Below, one piece after another: positions 44,700-56,206 of a DNA stretch of 64,000 nucleotides. Numbering within the stretch: position 1 is the first letter of the stretch; each line of letters starts with the position of its first letter. Under the pieces are notes generated by a model. The model ran no database searches, had not been told where the DNA came from, and saw only the letters and a list, made by a program, of their open reading frames with translations. The position numbers were made by a program, and so were the translations under genes. This DNA comes from Cryptomeria japonica (lineage: Eukaryota > Streptophyta > Pinopsida > Cupressales > Cupressaceae): the NCBI RefSeq assembly GCF_030272615.1, contig NC_081414.1, forward strand, positions 826,798,896 through 826,862,895, in the 5' to 3' direction.

Positions 44700-47190
44700 C
44701 ATTGCCAAATAGTGTCGTTTCATATTGACTATTTGATCTATTTTTGTATTGAGTAGCAAGCTATAGTTCCCAAAGGTCCTAAAATGTAATTTTACCTCAA
44801 CACATCATTACTAAATTGTAATCCCACATTGTCCAATACCAATGCACCAGAGAACCAAACTAGAAATAAACACATTCTATACAAACTCTACATTTTGCAA
44901 AGAAAATAAAATGACAACAAAATATGATCCAATCCCCAATTAGGGGAATTTTTATTAAGTAATCATTCTAGTGTCTCCTCTTTAGTGTACAACAGGTCCC
45001 TTTATATAGCTATAGGTGACTATAATGAATAATTCATAATAAGATATTAGTTCTAGCCATTATCTTCTATGATCTCTCCAAAATATCTCCATGTTTCTCT
45101 CAATAATCTTCATCCTTACTTTTTCTCTTTTCTCTTCATCTATCATTCCTACATAGACTTTATAGAAGAAGTATAAATTATTACATTTCTATTCATATTA
45201 TTCAGTAGGCATAATTCCTGCATAAGAACTTTTCATTAAATTGGCCCCTTCTCTCTTCCATGCCTTTTTTTCCTTTAATATTCAACTTCATTTTCCATGA
45301 TCTTTGATTTTCTCATTATTTTATCCTTGATCTTCCTTCATCTCATACTTGTAACATAAAAATTTTTGAAGTCCATATAAAGGAGTAGCCATCCACTAGA
45401 ATACATGGGTTGTCAGCCACTGTATCCACTGGGTTCCCTAGGAAGCCCTTTTTCGTATATGGTTTTTCAATCATTCTTTGTCACGAGTCTACATACTTGT
45501 ACCTGTTATTCCCCCCCTACATAATCACCATCATCCTCATTCTCCTAGGTTTTTGGCTTACTTGTAACCCTATTGTCAATGCTCCTACATAAAATATTCA
45601 ATATGTTTGAAATCTTTATCCATGTCCTTCTCATGAGATTGGCTAGGTCCAATGGTCGAATCGTGTACCTTTAGTTAGACTACTCATTTTTAATAATGTA
45701 TAGCCACTCGTTAGCTTTTCTCTATTATGACTCATACATGACCACCATCTTAGACATCTATCATGCTATCATTAAGCTATAGGCACTCTCATTCTCTCCC
45801 ACTCTAAGTATGTTGATCATTCTTCTAATAGAGAAAATTTTGATAATTGTGTAGCTCAAGGAGCTCAAATCAAGGCTCATTTGTACTAGCTCAAAATTGG
45901 GGATAAAATTTTAAGAATTATTTTAAACCCTTCAAGCATGGAAGTTTTTTGAAATAATTGAGAATATAAAAGATGAACAACATTTCCTCTCTACACTTCA
46001 TGATATTTACTAGACATTTTCCTACCATTATTTATAGACTTTTCTAGCAAAAGTTCCTTCTAAGTCTAAGAAATACCTTCACTAGCTATATCCTAAATAA
46101 TACTATTGTTGTTTGGAAATGTATGAAATGGACCCAACATTCTCATCAACAAGCCATTTAAAAAAAAAAAAGACTTTGGTAAAACATATGAACTCATTTA
46201 ATGACTATTTATTTGGTCATGCTTCTATCCCACGATAATTTTATCTAGTTCTTCTTCAAATTATCTTTTTAAATGTGTCAACTTGTTTAGCCATTAATCA
46301 ATATCTATCCTCATTTTGGATTCTTTATTCCTTTCATTAAGGCTACCCTCTTGCTCTAGATTTTTATATTCTTACAACTAAGCACATTAGATTTTTACTA
46401 GCCAACATGGTTCCTCAGTAAAGGGTTAAAGATATTTCCCTTCCACACTTCAATCTATAGCTTATTAATTTTTTATTTTATAGATGGCTCCTTCCTCACT
46501 TTATTTCAGAAGGCTCAGATAGTGTGGGGTGTGCATTGTAGTATATGAGCACTTTTTTTCCTTATTTCATACTATAGTATATAGTGGTAAAAGGCTCAAT
46601 ATTTTTATTGACCATTTTTGCCAAACCTTCTTGGATAGATACTTTTAGTTGGAAATAGATTGAAAATGAGGAAATTTAATATTCTTATTCATGACATTTT
46701 TGTAATCCACTTTTTAAGCTCTTTAGAAAGTCACCCTAACTTATATTTCTGGATTACACAACTTCTTTCTCTATATATGTTTATGAAATTGTATGTTTAT
46801 TCTAAAATTCTTGCAACTACTCATGTATATATTTTTACTGATCTCCCCAAAATCCTCCTATATTAAAAGCTAGAGAGATTTCTCAAGGACTTTCTTTTGG
46901 ATTCCAATTAAAGATGTAAATGGTTCATTATTTCCTTCGGAAGTCTATTGCTCACACATGATTATATCAGGTTAGAGCTTTTGATATGCATAGAAAAGGG
47001 ATAGCCTTGTCTACTAAATTGATAATTCACGCCATACAAGGCAACAAAGCCTAAAACCTTCTCCTCAAGCAATTTGTATTTATTCTAGTTACAATAATGA
47101 ATTGTTGTAAGGGAGTATTATATCATTTAAATTTATTATAATATTTAAGTATAAATGAAACTACAAGTAGTTAGTAGCAATATATATACC
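44700..47190. other. non-coding, nothing recognised
   Basis: AT-rich sequence without a supportable gene, tRNA or repeat boundary. Confidence 0.5.
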
Positions 47191-47192
47191 TT

Positions 47193-47240
<48 letters not shown>

Positions 47241-47241
47241 C
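47193..47241. repeat. compound microsatellite (TC)12(AC)13
   Basis: Uninterrupted TC units turn directly into uninterrupted AC units. C/T-rich sequence follows to 47380, right up to the G2 LTR. Confidence 0.95.
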
Positions 47242-47382
47242 TATCCTCTTTACATCTCTTTATTTACACTCACCCCCTCCCTCTCTACCTAGATCTTCCC
47301 CTCTATCTCTTTGACCTTACTACTCTCTCTAGATCCCTCCCACCCTACTTCTCTTTCTCTACCTCTCCTTCCCTCCCCTCAC

Positions 47383-48979
47383 TGATGGGATGGGGTTTGG
47401 GATAGATTAGCCTAGTCTATGCTCTTGGATCCTTTCCTTGGATCACCTGGTGTTCTCTTCACACCCTAGGGTCTCTAGGACTTCCCTAGCTTGAGGAATC
47501 CCCTGACCTTACCCAATCCACCCACCAATGAGTTGCAATGTTGCTCCTAAGGTCTCACCTACTCATGAGACTCAAAACCCCTTACTATGGCTAATAAGGG
47601 CTAGGCTTGTTCCACACCTTCCAAGGTCTTAACAAGGTTAGGTCAAGTCTATTCATGGTTCTTCCACCCATTCCAGTGCCCCCAAGAGGTTACAAGCTTC
47701 CTACCTCTTACCGTTTTCACAATTTTGTCTTTTTGCTTACAAAATAGGGCTACAAGGATTAGGACCAATTAGGCCTCCTACCCGATCCTTTAGGGCTCCC
47801 TCTCACAAATGATGCACTTGCTTGTGAAACTTCCCAAAAGACCTCCTATTCATTTGGCAAGGAATTAAGGATTTTCTAGGTTTTAGGCCTCCAAGTGTCC
47901 GTACACTGCCCTAGGTGGATTTTAAGGTTTTCAAGGGTTTTTGTGAGGGTTTTTAGGGTTTGCTAGGGTCTCAATGAATGTTTTGTATTTTTGCCACCTT
48001 GTTTAGATTGGTGGAGGCTCCTCCTTCACACCAATGGTGCTTCACTCACCCCTCTGCAACTACCCCAAAGGGTGCACTCTTCTCTCACCAACCTTGCTCT
48101 TCAAGACCTCTACAACTTGACCTCTCCTAGTCGGGCACTATCCAGTCTCACCTAGGAGTGGGTCTTTACATGGCCTCCCTGCACTTTCATGGGCCCTACT
48201 TGTATTGTAATATGGTACAAGGTCTTCACTTCCATTCCCTATGGTTTCATGGTGATTCCATAATGGGGAATGGAGTTATGACTTCATTTGCACAAACCAG
48301 TCCAAAATTGGACAGAGAAAAGATAGTTTACAAAGTATTTACAAACACACACACCCTACAAATAAAAACCTAATCTAGTTGCTCACAATCAAAGTATTTA
48401 CACCATATAAGTCACTCCACATATTTTTGCACGCAATTCAATCCATTAACTTGCTCGGTAGCTTCATTCAAACTGACTGGTAACCAATTTTCAGTCTCAG
48501 TAAGGTCACTTTGCTTGGGTCATACAATGTTTGACATCCAACCCACTAACTTAGGATTTGGAAACACTTATACTACCCTCTCCTTAGTTTGTGTGTCCAT
48601 ATTAGGGTTGTCCATGCCAAACTAAGAATTTTGACCTCATGGTGGAAAAGTTGCTTGACAACTTTTAAAAGTTGTCATGCAACTTTTGCAACTTTTGAGC
48701 AACTTTCCCAATGTTGCTTTTCTTGACTCCTAGACCCACATTGGGCCAACCTAAGGACACCACCATGCTATAAAGGACCCCTAAACACCTCCAAGGCACA
48801 CATACCCTCAATTTTCAAGAAATCCTCAATCTTGACTTATAACCCTTAAGACCTCAACTAGGACCCTAACTAGGACCTATGAGCACATGGCTCATTATTT
48901 TATATACAAAGACTTCAAAGGAAGTATAACACCAAGAAAAAAAGAAGGAGGGAGAGCTTGGAATGGTGCTCCTGCACCA
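47383..48979 (-). repeat. 3' LTR of G2
   Basis: 1597 bp. Starts TGGTGCAGGAGCACC and ends CCCATCCCATCA in element orientation. It is diverged from the G1 LTRs but collinear, and keeps the palindrome at 48646-48687. The polypurine tract follows at 48980-48995. Confidence 0.9.
48646..48687. repeat. 42-bp palindrome in the G2 LTR
   Basis: Same sequence and position as in G1, with the inner 22-bp perfect palindrome at 48656-48677, although flanking LTR text has diverged. Confidence 0.88.
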
Positions 48980-48999
48980 TACTCCCTCTCTGCATACAA

Positions 49000-49185
49000 C
49001 TAATAAATAGAAGAAGAGATGAGAGCCGGGTCTATGCCAAGTGTCTTGAACTTGCTCTCCTCCGCCCAAGTAGCTTCAGATACTGGTTGATCTACCCATT
49101 TCACTAAGTGCTCAATGTAGACCTGGTGTCCAGTAGACTTCTTCACCCTTGACTCCAAGATCTCCTTTGCCATAAGCTTCTTCAC
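49000..49185 (-). pseudogene. chromodomain-like tail of G2
   Basis: ILESRVKKSTGHQVYIEHLV, then KWVDQPVSEATWAEE. It follows the integrase frame and keeps the chromodomain spacing. Differences from G1 are single substitutions. Confidence 0.8.
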
Positions 49186-49212
49186 TTGTGGTAAGACATT
49201 AACATCTAGGTC

Positions 49213-50646
49213 CTACAACACCTTGGTTTGGTTCTCCTTTTGCCCTGCTATTTCACCCTTGTACATGATTAGGTCAGCTACATTAAAGACTGGTGAAATG
49301 GCTAAGTCTAAAGGTAAATCAACCTTATAGGCATTCTCACCATATTTTGCCATAATTTTACAAGGTCCTACCCACTTAATCTGCAGTTTGGTAGCCTTAC
49401 CACTTTGCATCCTAGCTTTGCTCAAATGGACCATCACATAGTCACCCACCTTGAACTGAACTTCTCTCCTTTTCTCATCCATTTTGGCTTTCAACTTTTG
49501 AGTAGATTCAAGGATGGCCTTCTTAACTTGCTCTTGGACTTCCTTGATGGTTTGAGTGAAGTCCTTTTCTTGCCCACTCTTCATTTCCAAAATACCAAGG
49601 TCTCTCAACTCACATACTCCCCTTGGATGTTTGCCATACACAATCTCAAAAGGGCTTCTACCATTGGTCCTATTCACACTATCATTATATGCATACTCTG
49701 CTTGAGGAATGATTAGGTCCCATGTCTAACCATACTCCTTAGTTAAACACCTCAACAAATTGCCTAACACCCTATTGATGACTTCAGTTTGACCATCTAT
49801 TTGGGGATGGTAAGCTGAGCTAAATGACAAGTTAGTTCCTAGTCTCCTCCATAATGTTTGCCAAAAATGGCCCATGAACTTGATATCCCTGTCTGAAACA
49901 ATGCTTAAAGGGAGTCCATGAATCCTAACAATCTCCTTAAAGAAGAGATGTGCAACATAGCTAGCATCATCTGTAGTCTTACATGGAATGAAATGGCCCA
50001 TCTTGGAAAATCTATCTACTACAACATAGATGTTGTCCATACCTGTTTTAGTCTTGGCAAGTCCTACTACAAAGTCCATGCTTATACATTCCCAAGGCCT
50101 ATTTGTGATCGGTAATGGTTGATAGAGACCAGCATTGCTTGATCCTCCCTTTGCTCTTTGGCATACACTGCATTGCTCTACATACCTTTTCACATCTCTT
50201 GGCAACTTTGGCCAATAGTAGTACCTCTGTACTAAGTCTAAGGTTTTGTTAATCCCAACGTGTCCACTCAAGCTGCCATTGTGTTTCTCTTGGATGAGTT
50301 TCTCCCTCAGGGATCCTCTTGGTACACACAACTGATTACCGTTGAACAAGAGACCATTTTGGAGAGTGTAATCTGCATACTCACCATGGAAATGGTTCTC
50401 AAACTCCTTGCAAACCTTGTAAGCTGATGACAAGTCTTCATCTCCTCCATAGAGGTCCTTGAAACCTTCTATTCCTATGCTCTGCAACTGTAACTCTTGA
50501 AGTGTCAACAACTTCCTGCTTAAGGCATCTGCCACCTTGTTAAGTTGCCCCTTCTTATGCTTGATGGGGAAGGTGAAGGATTGAAGGTATTCCATCCATT
50601 TCAAATGTCTATTGCTAAGCTTCGCTTGAGTGTTAATGTAACTCAA
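49213..50646 (-). pseudogene. RNase H end and integrase of G2
   Basis: Starts with the RNase H end (NTQAKLSNRHLKWMEYLQSF). The integrase zinc domain follows (HNGSLSGHVGINKT, CSVCQRAKGG). The catalytic core has D in SMDFVVGLAKTK, D in SDRDIKFMGHFW and E in GQTEVINRVLG, so all three acidic residues are present. One stop (CAG to TAG, in YG-TW at about 49730) separates core from the GDYVMVHLSKARMQSGKATK region. Otherwise open, and cleaner than G1. Confidence 0.88.
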
Positions 50647-51155
50647 TGCCTAGTTGTCTGTGCACACCACAAATTCCTTTGGGAGTAGGTAATGCCTCCA
50701 TTTCTTTAGAGACTACACTAATGCATACAACTCTAGGTCATAGGTTAAGTACTTCTTCTTTGCTTCATTGAGCTTCTCACTAAAAAATGCCACAGGTCTT
50801 CCCTCTTGACTCAATACACCCCCTACTACAATTCCACTTGCATCACACTCCAAAGTGAATAGCTTGTCAAAAGTAGGTAGGAGTAGGATAGGTTTTGTGG
50901 CTACTTCTTGCTTCAACATTTGAAATGCTTTGTCAGCTTGCTCAGTCCATCTAAACTTAGTTTTAAAGCCTCCTTTTATGGTGTTAAGGATTGGTGCACA
51001 TATGCCACTGAAGTTCCTCACAAATTTCCTATAGAATTGGGCTAAACCATGGAAACTCCTTACCTCAGTCCTTGTTCTAGGTGCAGGCCAATTCAAGATT
51101 GCCTCCACTTTGCTTGGATCCATTTCCAAGGTTCCCTTAGACACCACAAATCCTA
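50647..51155 (-). pseudogene. RT thumb and RNase H of G2
   Basis: The text from 51147 gives [37 protein letters not shown] and ECDASGIVVGGVLSQEGRPV, with RNase H residues in place (ECDAS, then FFSEKLNEAKKKYLTYDLEL). Stops after YALV and within TDN-ALSY. Cut at its N-terminal side by C2. Confidence 0.85.
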
Positions 51156-51160
51156 ATTAG

Positions 51161-52216
51161 TGTAGGTCCCGGGGACAACTGAGAGGGGGGGGGGTGAATC
51201 AGTTGTCTAATAAATTCAAACCAAAATCTTATTAACCAACTTATTGCTTAATACCGATAAGACAGTTAATTGTGCCGATAAATAGTGTTAATAGGAAATG
51301 CTATACCAGTAAGAATTAATGCATGAAACATAAGAACAAAGTCAACGACAACACATGACACAAATATTTGTACATGGAAACCCTGTAAGGGGAAAAACTA
51401 TGGTGGGAAACCTTACCCACAATCAGATGATACTACTACAGATAGTAAGTGTACAAAGTTGGGTTTGCACATGCAGAAAGGCCAACAGCCTAGAGCTCAC
51501 TGCTCAAACATGAATGGGAGTCACACTGACTACAATTGGATGGTTAAATCCAATGAGAATGTACTGCACAAAATAGCATCTTTATATGCTGGATTTAGTA
51601 CCAGTGTAATGCTGATATGCTTCTACAAAAACCTAACTTCACCTTCAAATGATGTCTTCGTGTATATCTTTGCTTGATCTTATGTATATCCTTCCTTAAA
51701 TCTTTTTCACATTCCACATTTGATCTTACAAATAAGATCTTACATTTATACCATACCCTAAGACCAATTTTAGTAGGTCGACTCTACAAGATATTACAAT
51801 AAAACATTTTACAAATAATACTATATCCGATGCAATAACCGATTGAACATGTCAGCTTAATGCTTTTATAACAATAATAAATCATCTCCATAGCATGCCA
51901 TGCTGATCTGGAAAAGATAAACCTGTCGGTGTAACCCTAGATAACCTGGACCTATTTGCCGATAAAAGCAAATATGCAAATAAGAATATACCAATGATAT
52001 TACTTCAAGGAAAAGTGTCCACATGATGTCTTCGACATTACCAAGTGTCTTCCATGTCATTGTAGGTACCGGTGAACATTATATCCTGTGGGTTAACCAT
52101 ATATCGGTGATTGTTTGAATAGTTTACTGATTGCCGGTGAATGTTGCTAGATCTCCAAAGTAGGTGTATTTAGCACGTGTTGACATCAATGACAAAACCA
52201 TACCAAAATACCAACA
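51161..52216 (-). repeat. 3' LTR of C2
   Basis: 1056 bp. Starts TGTTGGTATTTTGG and ends GGGACCTACA in element orientation. A run of ten G near 51185 and the phrase GTGAATCAGTTGTC near its end are shared with the N2 LTR. The polypurine tract (AAAGGGGGAGAT, 52217-52228) is identical to that of N2. Confidence 0.88.
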
Positions 52217-52618
52217 ATCTCCCCCTTTAGCATTGATGGCAACACAAGATGGAAAAACCATCAAAGTGCCAAAATAGAAATGCCAAGTACAAAAACCAAT
52301 TCTCCCCTTAGGAGTAATATGTGTTTATACAAAGATTTATTTACAATACCAATCTCTCCTCAAAAAAAGATAATGCATTTTTCCATATATTTTTCCTTAA
52401 TGTTTTTCCATATATCTCTCCCCCTTTGACATCAAATGCCAAAGTCACAAAAAGGTCAAGTTCATACAAAATACCAACCAATTCAATATACCAACTACTC
52501 CCCCTGAGAAGTAGCTTCCTCATCAAATACCAGAATAAAAGATTTATCCATTTAATTCTACTGGTTGATGACAATCATCAACTGTCTAAGTCTCTACCGG
52601 TGGAGGTAAGACTCCAAG

Positions 52619-54178
52619 CTAATCTCTGAGATACTCAAAAGTTTCCTTAGGCAAAGGTTTTGTAAAAATATCTGCAAGCTGTTCTTTAGTATTCACATAA
52701 ACCAGTTTTATTTCCTTTTCTTCAACTTTTTCCCTTAGAAAATTTAGTTTGATAGAAACATGTTTTGTTTTAGAATGTAATACTGGATTCTTAGATATAT
52801 CAATTGCTGCAGTGTTATCACAATATATAGTAATAGGTTCCTTGCATTTTACCTTTATGTCTTTCAACATTTGCTTAAGCCAAAGTACCTGTGTACAATT
52901 TGTTGCTACTGCAACATATTCTGATTCTGCTGTTGAAAAAGATGTACAACTTTATTTCTTACTTAACCAAGAAACTAATCTCTTTCCAAGAAAGAATGCT
53001 CCTCCAGTGGTGCTCTTTCTATCAGCCACATCTCTTGCCCAATTTGCATCTATGTATGCATATAGATCAAAATTTTCATCTTTAGGATACCATAATCCAA
53101 GATTTGTTGTGCCTTGTAAGTACTGGAAAATCCTTTTTATTGCTGATTCATGATTTTCCTTGGGATTACTCTGAAATCTAGAAACTATGCATACCGCATT
53201 CATAATATCAGGTTTGGTTTGTGTCAAATACAATAAACCTCCTATCATAGATTTGTATCTAGTTGGATTAATAGGTGTAGATGCATCCCTTTGAGATAAT
53301 TTGTATCTAGTTGGATTGATAGGTGTAGATGTATCCGGTTTAGAGTTCTCCATCCCAAATTTCTTGAGTAGTTCTTTCAAGTACTTAGATTGACTCAAAA
53401 ATATGCCTTTATCAGTCTGTAAAATCTGCAATCCTAAAAAGAATTTTATTTCTCCAATCATAGACATTTCAAATTCATGCTGCATTTTAAGAGAAAATTC
53501 TTTGCATAATCCATCTTCTCCTCCAAAGATTATATCATCAACAAATACTTCCATAATCAAAATGTCATCATTAGTTACTTTGTAATATAAATTGCTATCT
53601 GCATTTCCTTTAGTAAAATCAATTTTTAAAAGATACTTATCCAATCTTGCATACCAGGCTCTTGGAGCTTGTTTTAGTCCATACAGAGCTTTTCTTAATC
53701 TGCAAACCATATCATTGTTATCTGTCAAAGAAAATCCATCAAGTTGTTCAATATAGACTTCCTCTTCAAGATCTCCATTCAAAAATGCACATTTAATATC
53801 CATTTGATAAACTTTGTAATCCTTGTGAGCTGCAAAGGCCAAGAATAATCTAACTACCTCAATTCTGGCTACCGGTGCAAAGGTTTCATTGTAATCAAGT
53901 CCTTCTTTCTGAGAATATCCCTTACACACTAGTCTTGCTTTATTCCTGACAACCTTACCATCTTCATTGAGTTTGTTTCTAAATACCCATTTCGTTCCAA
54001 TTACATTTTTATTTTCAGGCCGAGGAACTAATGTCCAAGTATTATTTTTCTCAATTTGTCCTAATTCTTCTTCCATAGCTTTAATCCAAAATTTATCTTC
54101 ACATGCCTCATTGATAGATAATGGTTCAATTTGAGAAATAAGACATACTTCTTCATTTTCCCATCTTCCTCTTGTCAT
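52619..54178 (-). pseudogene. reverse transcriptase and RNase H of C2
   Basis: From 54178: the RT starts near [16 protein letters not shown] and continues [47 protein letters not shown] and the catalytic box FVDDIIFGG, which is intact. RNase H gives [20 protein letters not shown] and ends NTKEQLADIFTKPLPKETFE. One stop after LVSWLSKK (about 52950) splits the reading. A near-identical 32-bp phrase occurs twice near 53240-53340, so the text NPTRYK is duplicated in the RT-RNase H link. Confidence 0.92.
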
Positions 54179-55216
54179 GACTCCTTTAAATTTGCTTCCA
54201 ATTATCTGATCTTCAGAATGATTCAGTCTTACATATCGGGGTGTCTTAGTCTATTGTTTTTCTTCAATTACTATGGTATCCTCTGATGATACCGGAGTAA
54301 CTAGATCATCATTCTGTATCGGTGGATTTACTATTGGTTCATTTGTCATAATTTTTGTTACCGGTTCAGAGTCTATATACCTTGAAGTTCCTCTGAATTG
54401 TTCATCAATCTTTACATTTGTACTCTCAACAATTTTCTGTAATCTTTTATTAAAGCATCTATAAGCTTTACTCTTAGATGAATAACCAGGAAATATTCCT
54501 TCATCACTTCTAGGATCAAACTTGCCAATATACTCATCTCTTCTAATATAACATTTACTTCCAAAAATTCTGAAATACTTAAGAGTAGGAGTATTACCAA
54601 ACCATAGTTCATGAGGGGTCTTACTGGCATCACCTTTGATGTGAACTTTGTTGAATGTATAGACAGTAGTGCTTACTGCCTCTCTCTAGTACACATGTAG
54701 TAGATTTGCTTCTGATAACATACTTCTTGCTGCATCCAAAATAGTTCTATTTTTCCTTTCAACAACTCCATTCTGTTGTGGTGTCTGAGGTGCTGATAAC
54801 TATCTTTTGATTCCATTTACTTCACAAAATGTATTAAAATCTCTAGATGTGAATTCTCCTCCTTGATCTGATCTTAAACATTTAATTTTCTTACCGGTTT
54901 CATTTTCAACCATTGCTTTGAATAGTTTGAACTTCCCAAGTGCTTCTAATTTTTCCCTGAGAAAAGTAACCCAACACATTCTAGAATAATCATCAATAAT
55001 TAGCATGAAATATCTATCACCTTGTAAGCTTTTAGTTCTAGCTGGACCACATAAATCAGTGTGAATTAAATCAAGAGCATTATTGGATTTTTCTAGAATA
55101 CTTTTGAAACTAGTTCTAACTTGTTTTCCAAATTGACATTCCTTGCAAATTGTATTTTGAGGTTTCATAATTTTAGGTAGATCTCTAACTGCCTTAGAAG
55201 TACTGATTTTTACCAT
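54179..55216 (-). pseudogene. integrase of C2
   Basis: Text includes CKECQFGKQVRTSF, then HTDLCGPARTKSLQGDRYFM (first catalytic D), RSDQGGEFTSRDF (second D) and, after a stop at about 54798, PQQNGVVERKNRTI (E). The distal region reads KTPHELWFGNTPTLKYFRIF and GKFDPRSDEGIFPGYSSKSK, typical of copia integrase C-termini. Other stops lie in VY-REAV (a Trp codon) and after EEKQ. The minus-strand frame of 73 codons at 54412-54633 is a shadow of this region. Confidence 0.88.
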
Positions 55217-55762
55217 TCAATCAAAATTTACATGACATAGTCTTTTATGCCATAGCCAACTTTCATCTATATGTGCAATTAAGCATGCCTTTTCACTGTT
55301 ATTCAAATGAAAGATATTACCTCTAGTCTGATTACCGGTTGCAATTTCCAAACCAGTTCTATTCATAATTTTGCATTTTCCATTTTTAAATTGTAACTGA
55401 AAACCTTTCTCAACTAATTGACCAACACTTAAAAGATTATGCTTTAATCCTTCAACATAGTAAACATTGTCAGTGTTATGTTTACCATCAAGAGATATTG
55501 AACCCTTACCTTTGATTGAACAGGCTTTGTCATCTCCGAATCTCACTAAACCTCCATTGTATTCTTGAAAGTTCAAGAATTTGCCTTTGTCTCCAGTCAT
55601 GTGATGTGAGCATCCTAAGTCAATAATCCATTCATCCTTTGATTCAACTTTAGCTACTAGGGCTTGTTCTATCAGTGGAGTAATAGGTACCGGTTGATCT
55701 TCTATTATAGCAACAAAGACCCATCCGTTGTCTGCTGGATCCTCATCAGAATCATCAGTCAC
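55217..55762 (-). pseudogene. protease and pre-integrase region of C2
   Basis: DEWIIDLGCSHHMTGDKGKF is the copia protease active site, but the usual Asp-Ser-Gly reads Asp-Leu-Gly, a single C-to-T type change that should abolish activity. The pre-integrase part follows: KHNLLSVGQLVEKGFQLQF, then ESWLWHKRLCHVNF. Open for 181 codons. Confidence 0.88.
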
Positions 55763-55816
55763 ACCTTCATCAACAATGTAACAAGATTTATCTTTGTTTT
55801 TCTTAAATCTGTATCT

Positions 55817-56206
55817 CTAATATTCAGGATTAGGTTTGTATGTCCTTCTAGCTTCTTCTCTTAGTCTAGCATGTCTATCAGGGCATCTTGAAGCCATATG
55901 ACCAATCTTATTACAGTTGAAACATTTAAAGGGTGCTTTACCTTCATACTTACTTCCAAATGGACCTTTTGGCATTTTTCTTGCAAATAGTGCTTCAAGT
56001 TCTTCAAGCTCTTCATTCTCCTTCCTGGTTTCTTCAAGTTCTCTTACATAAAAGGCTCTCCAGTCTGATTTGTCAAAAGATGGAGCAGATGATGTTGATG
56101 CTTTGAAGGCCAAATCAGTTTTTATAGTAGCAACATGACCAAATTCCTCAATTTCAAAAGCTGAAAGTTTTCCAATCAATGTATCCCTAGTAATATATTG
56201 TTCTGG
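55817..56206 (-). pseudogene. C-terminal gag of C2 with one zinc knuckle
   Basis: EQYITRDTLIGKLSAFEIEE begins the readable part at about 56206. A Glu-rich linker and the knuckle CFNCNKIGHMASRC (about 55910) follow, then KPNPEY and a stop. Upstream sequence no longer resembles gag, which marks the deletion or rearrangement point. Confidence 0.85.

Larger units (their letters stand above)
47383..51160 (-). mobile_element. Ty3/gypsy chromovirus G2, truncated by C2
   Basis: Same family as G1: 3' LTR, polypurine tract, chromodomain tail, integrase, RNase H and the RT thumb follow in one minus-strand frame. The coding sequence stops at 51160, in the RT thumb where G1 continues, because C2 is inserted there. 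No further G2 sequence is seen beyond C2, so gag, protease, most of RT and the 5' LTR are missing. ATTAG (51156-51160) would be one target duplication copy of C2. Fewer stops than in G1. Confidence 0.88.
51161..56206 (-). mobile_element. Ty1/copia element C2, 5' end missing
   Basis: 3' LTR 51161-52216, polypurine tract, then RNase H, RT, integrase, protease and the gag zinc knuckle, read in one minus-strand frame up to about 56206. Domain order (integrase before RT) defines copia. The N-terminal gag, PBS and 5' LTR are absent. Because G2 also fails to resume beyond 56206, one deletion probably removed both. About six in-frame stops. Confidence 0.88.

Noticed and set aside
47240-47382. C/T-rich tract as a promoter
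   Set aside because: It simply continues the microsatellite and has no TATA box or gene downstream, only the G2 LTR.
52619-56206. C2 as a complete autonomous copia element
   Set aside because: No 5' LTR, PBS or N-terminal gag, plus several stops and a mutated protease site.
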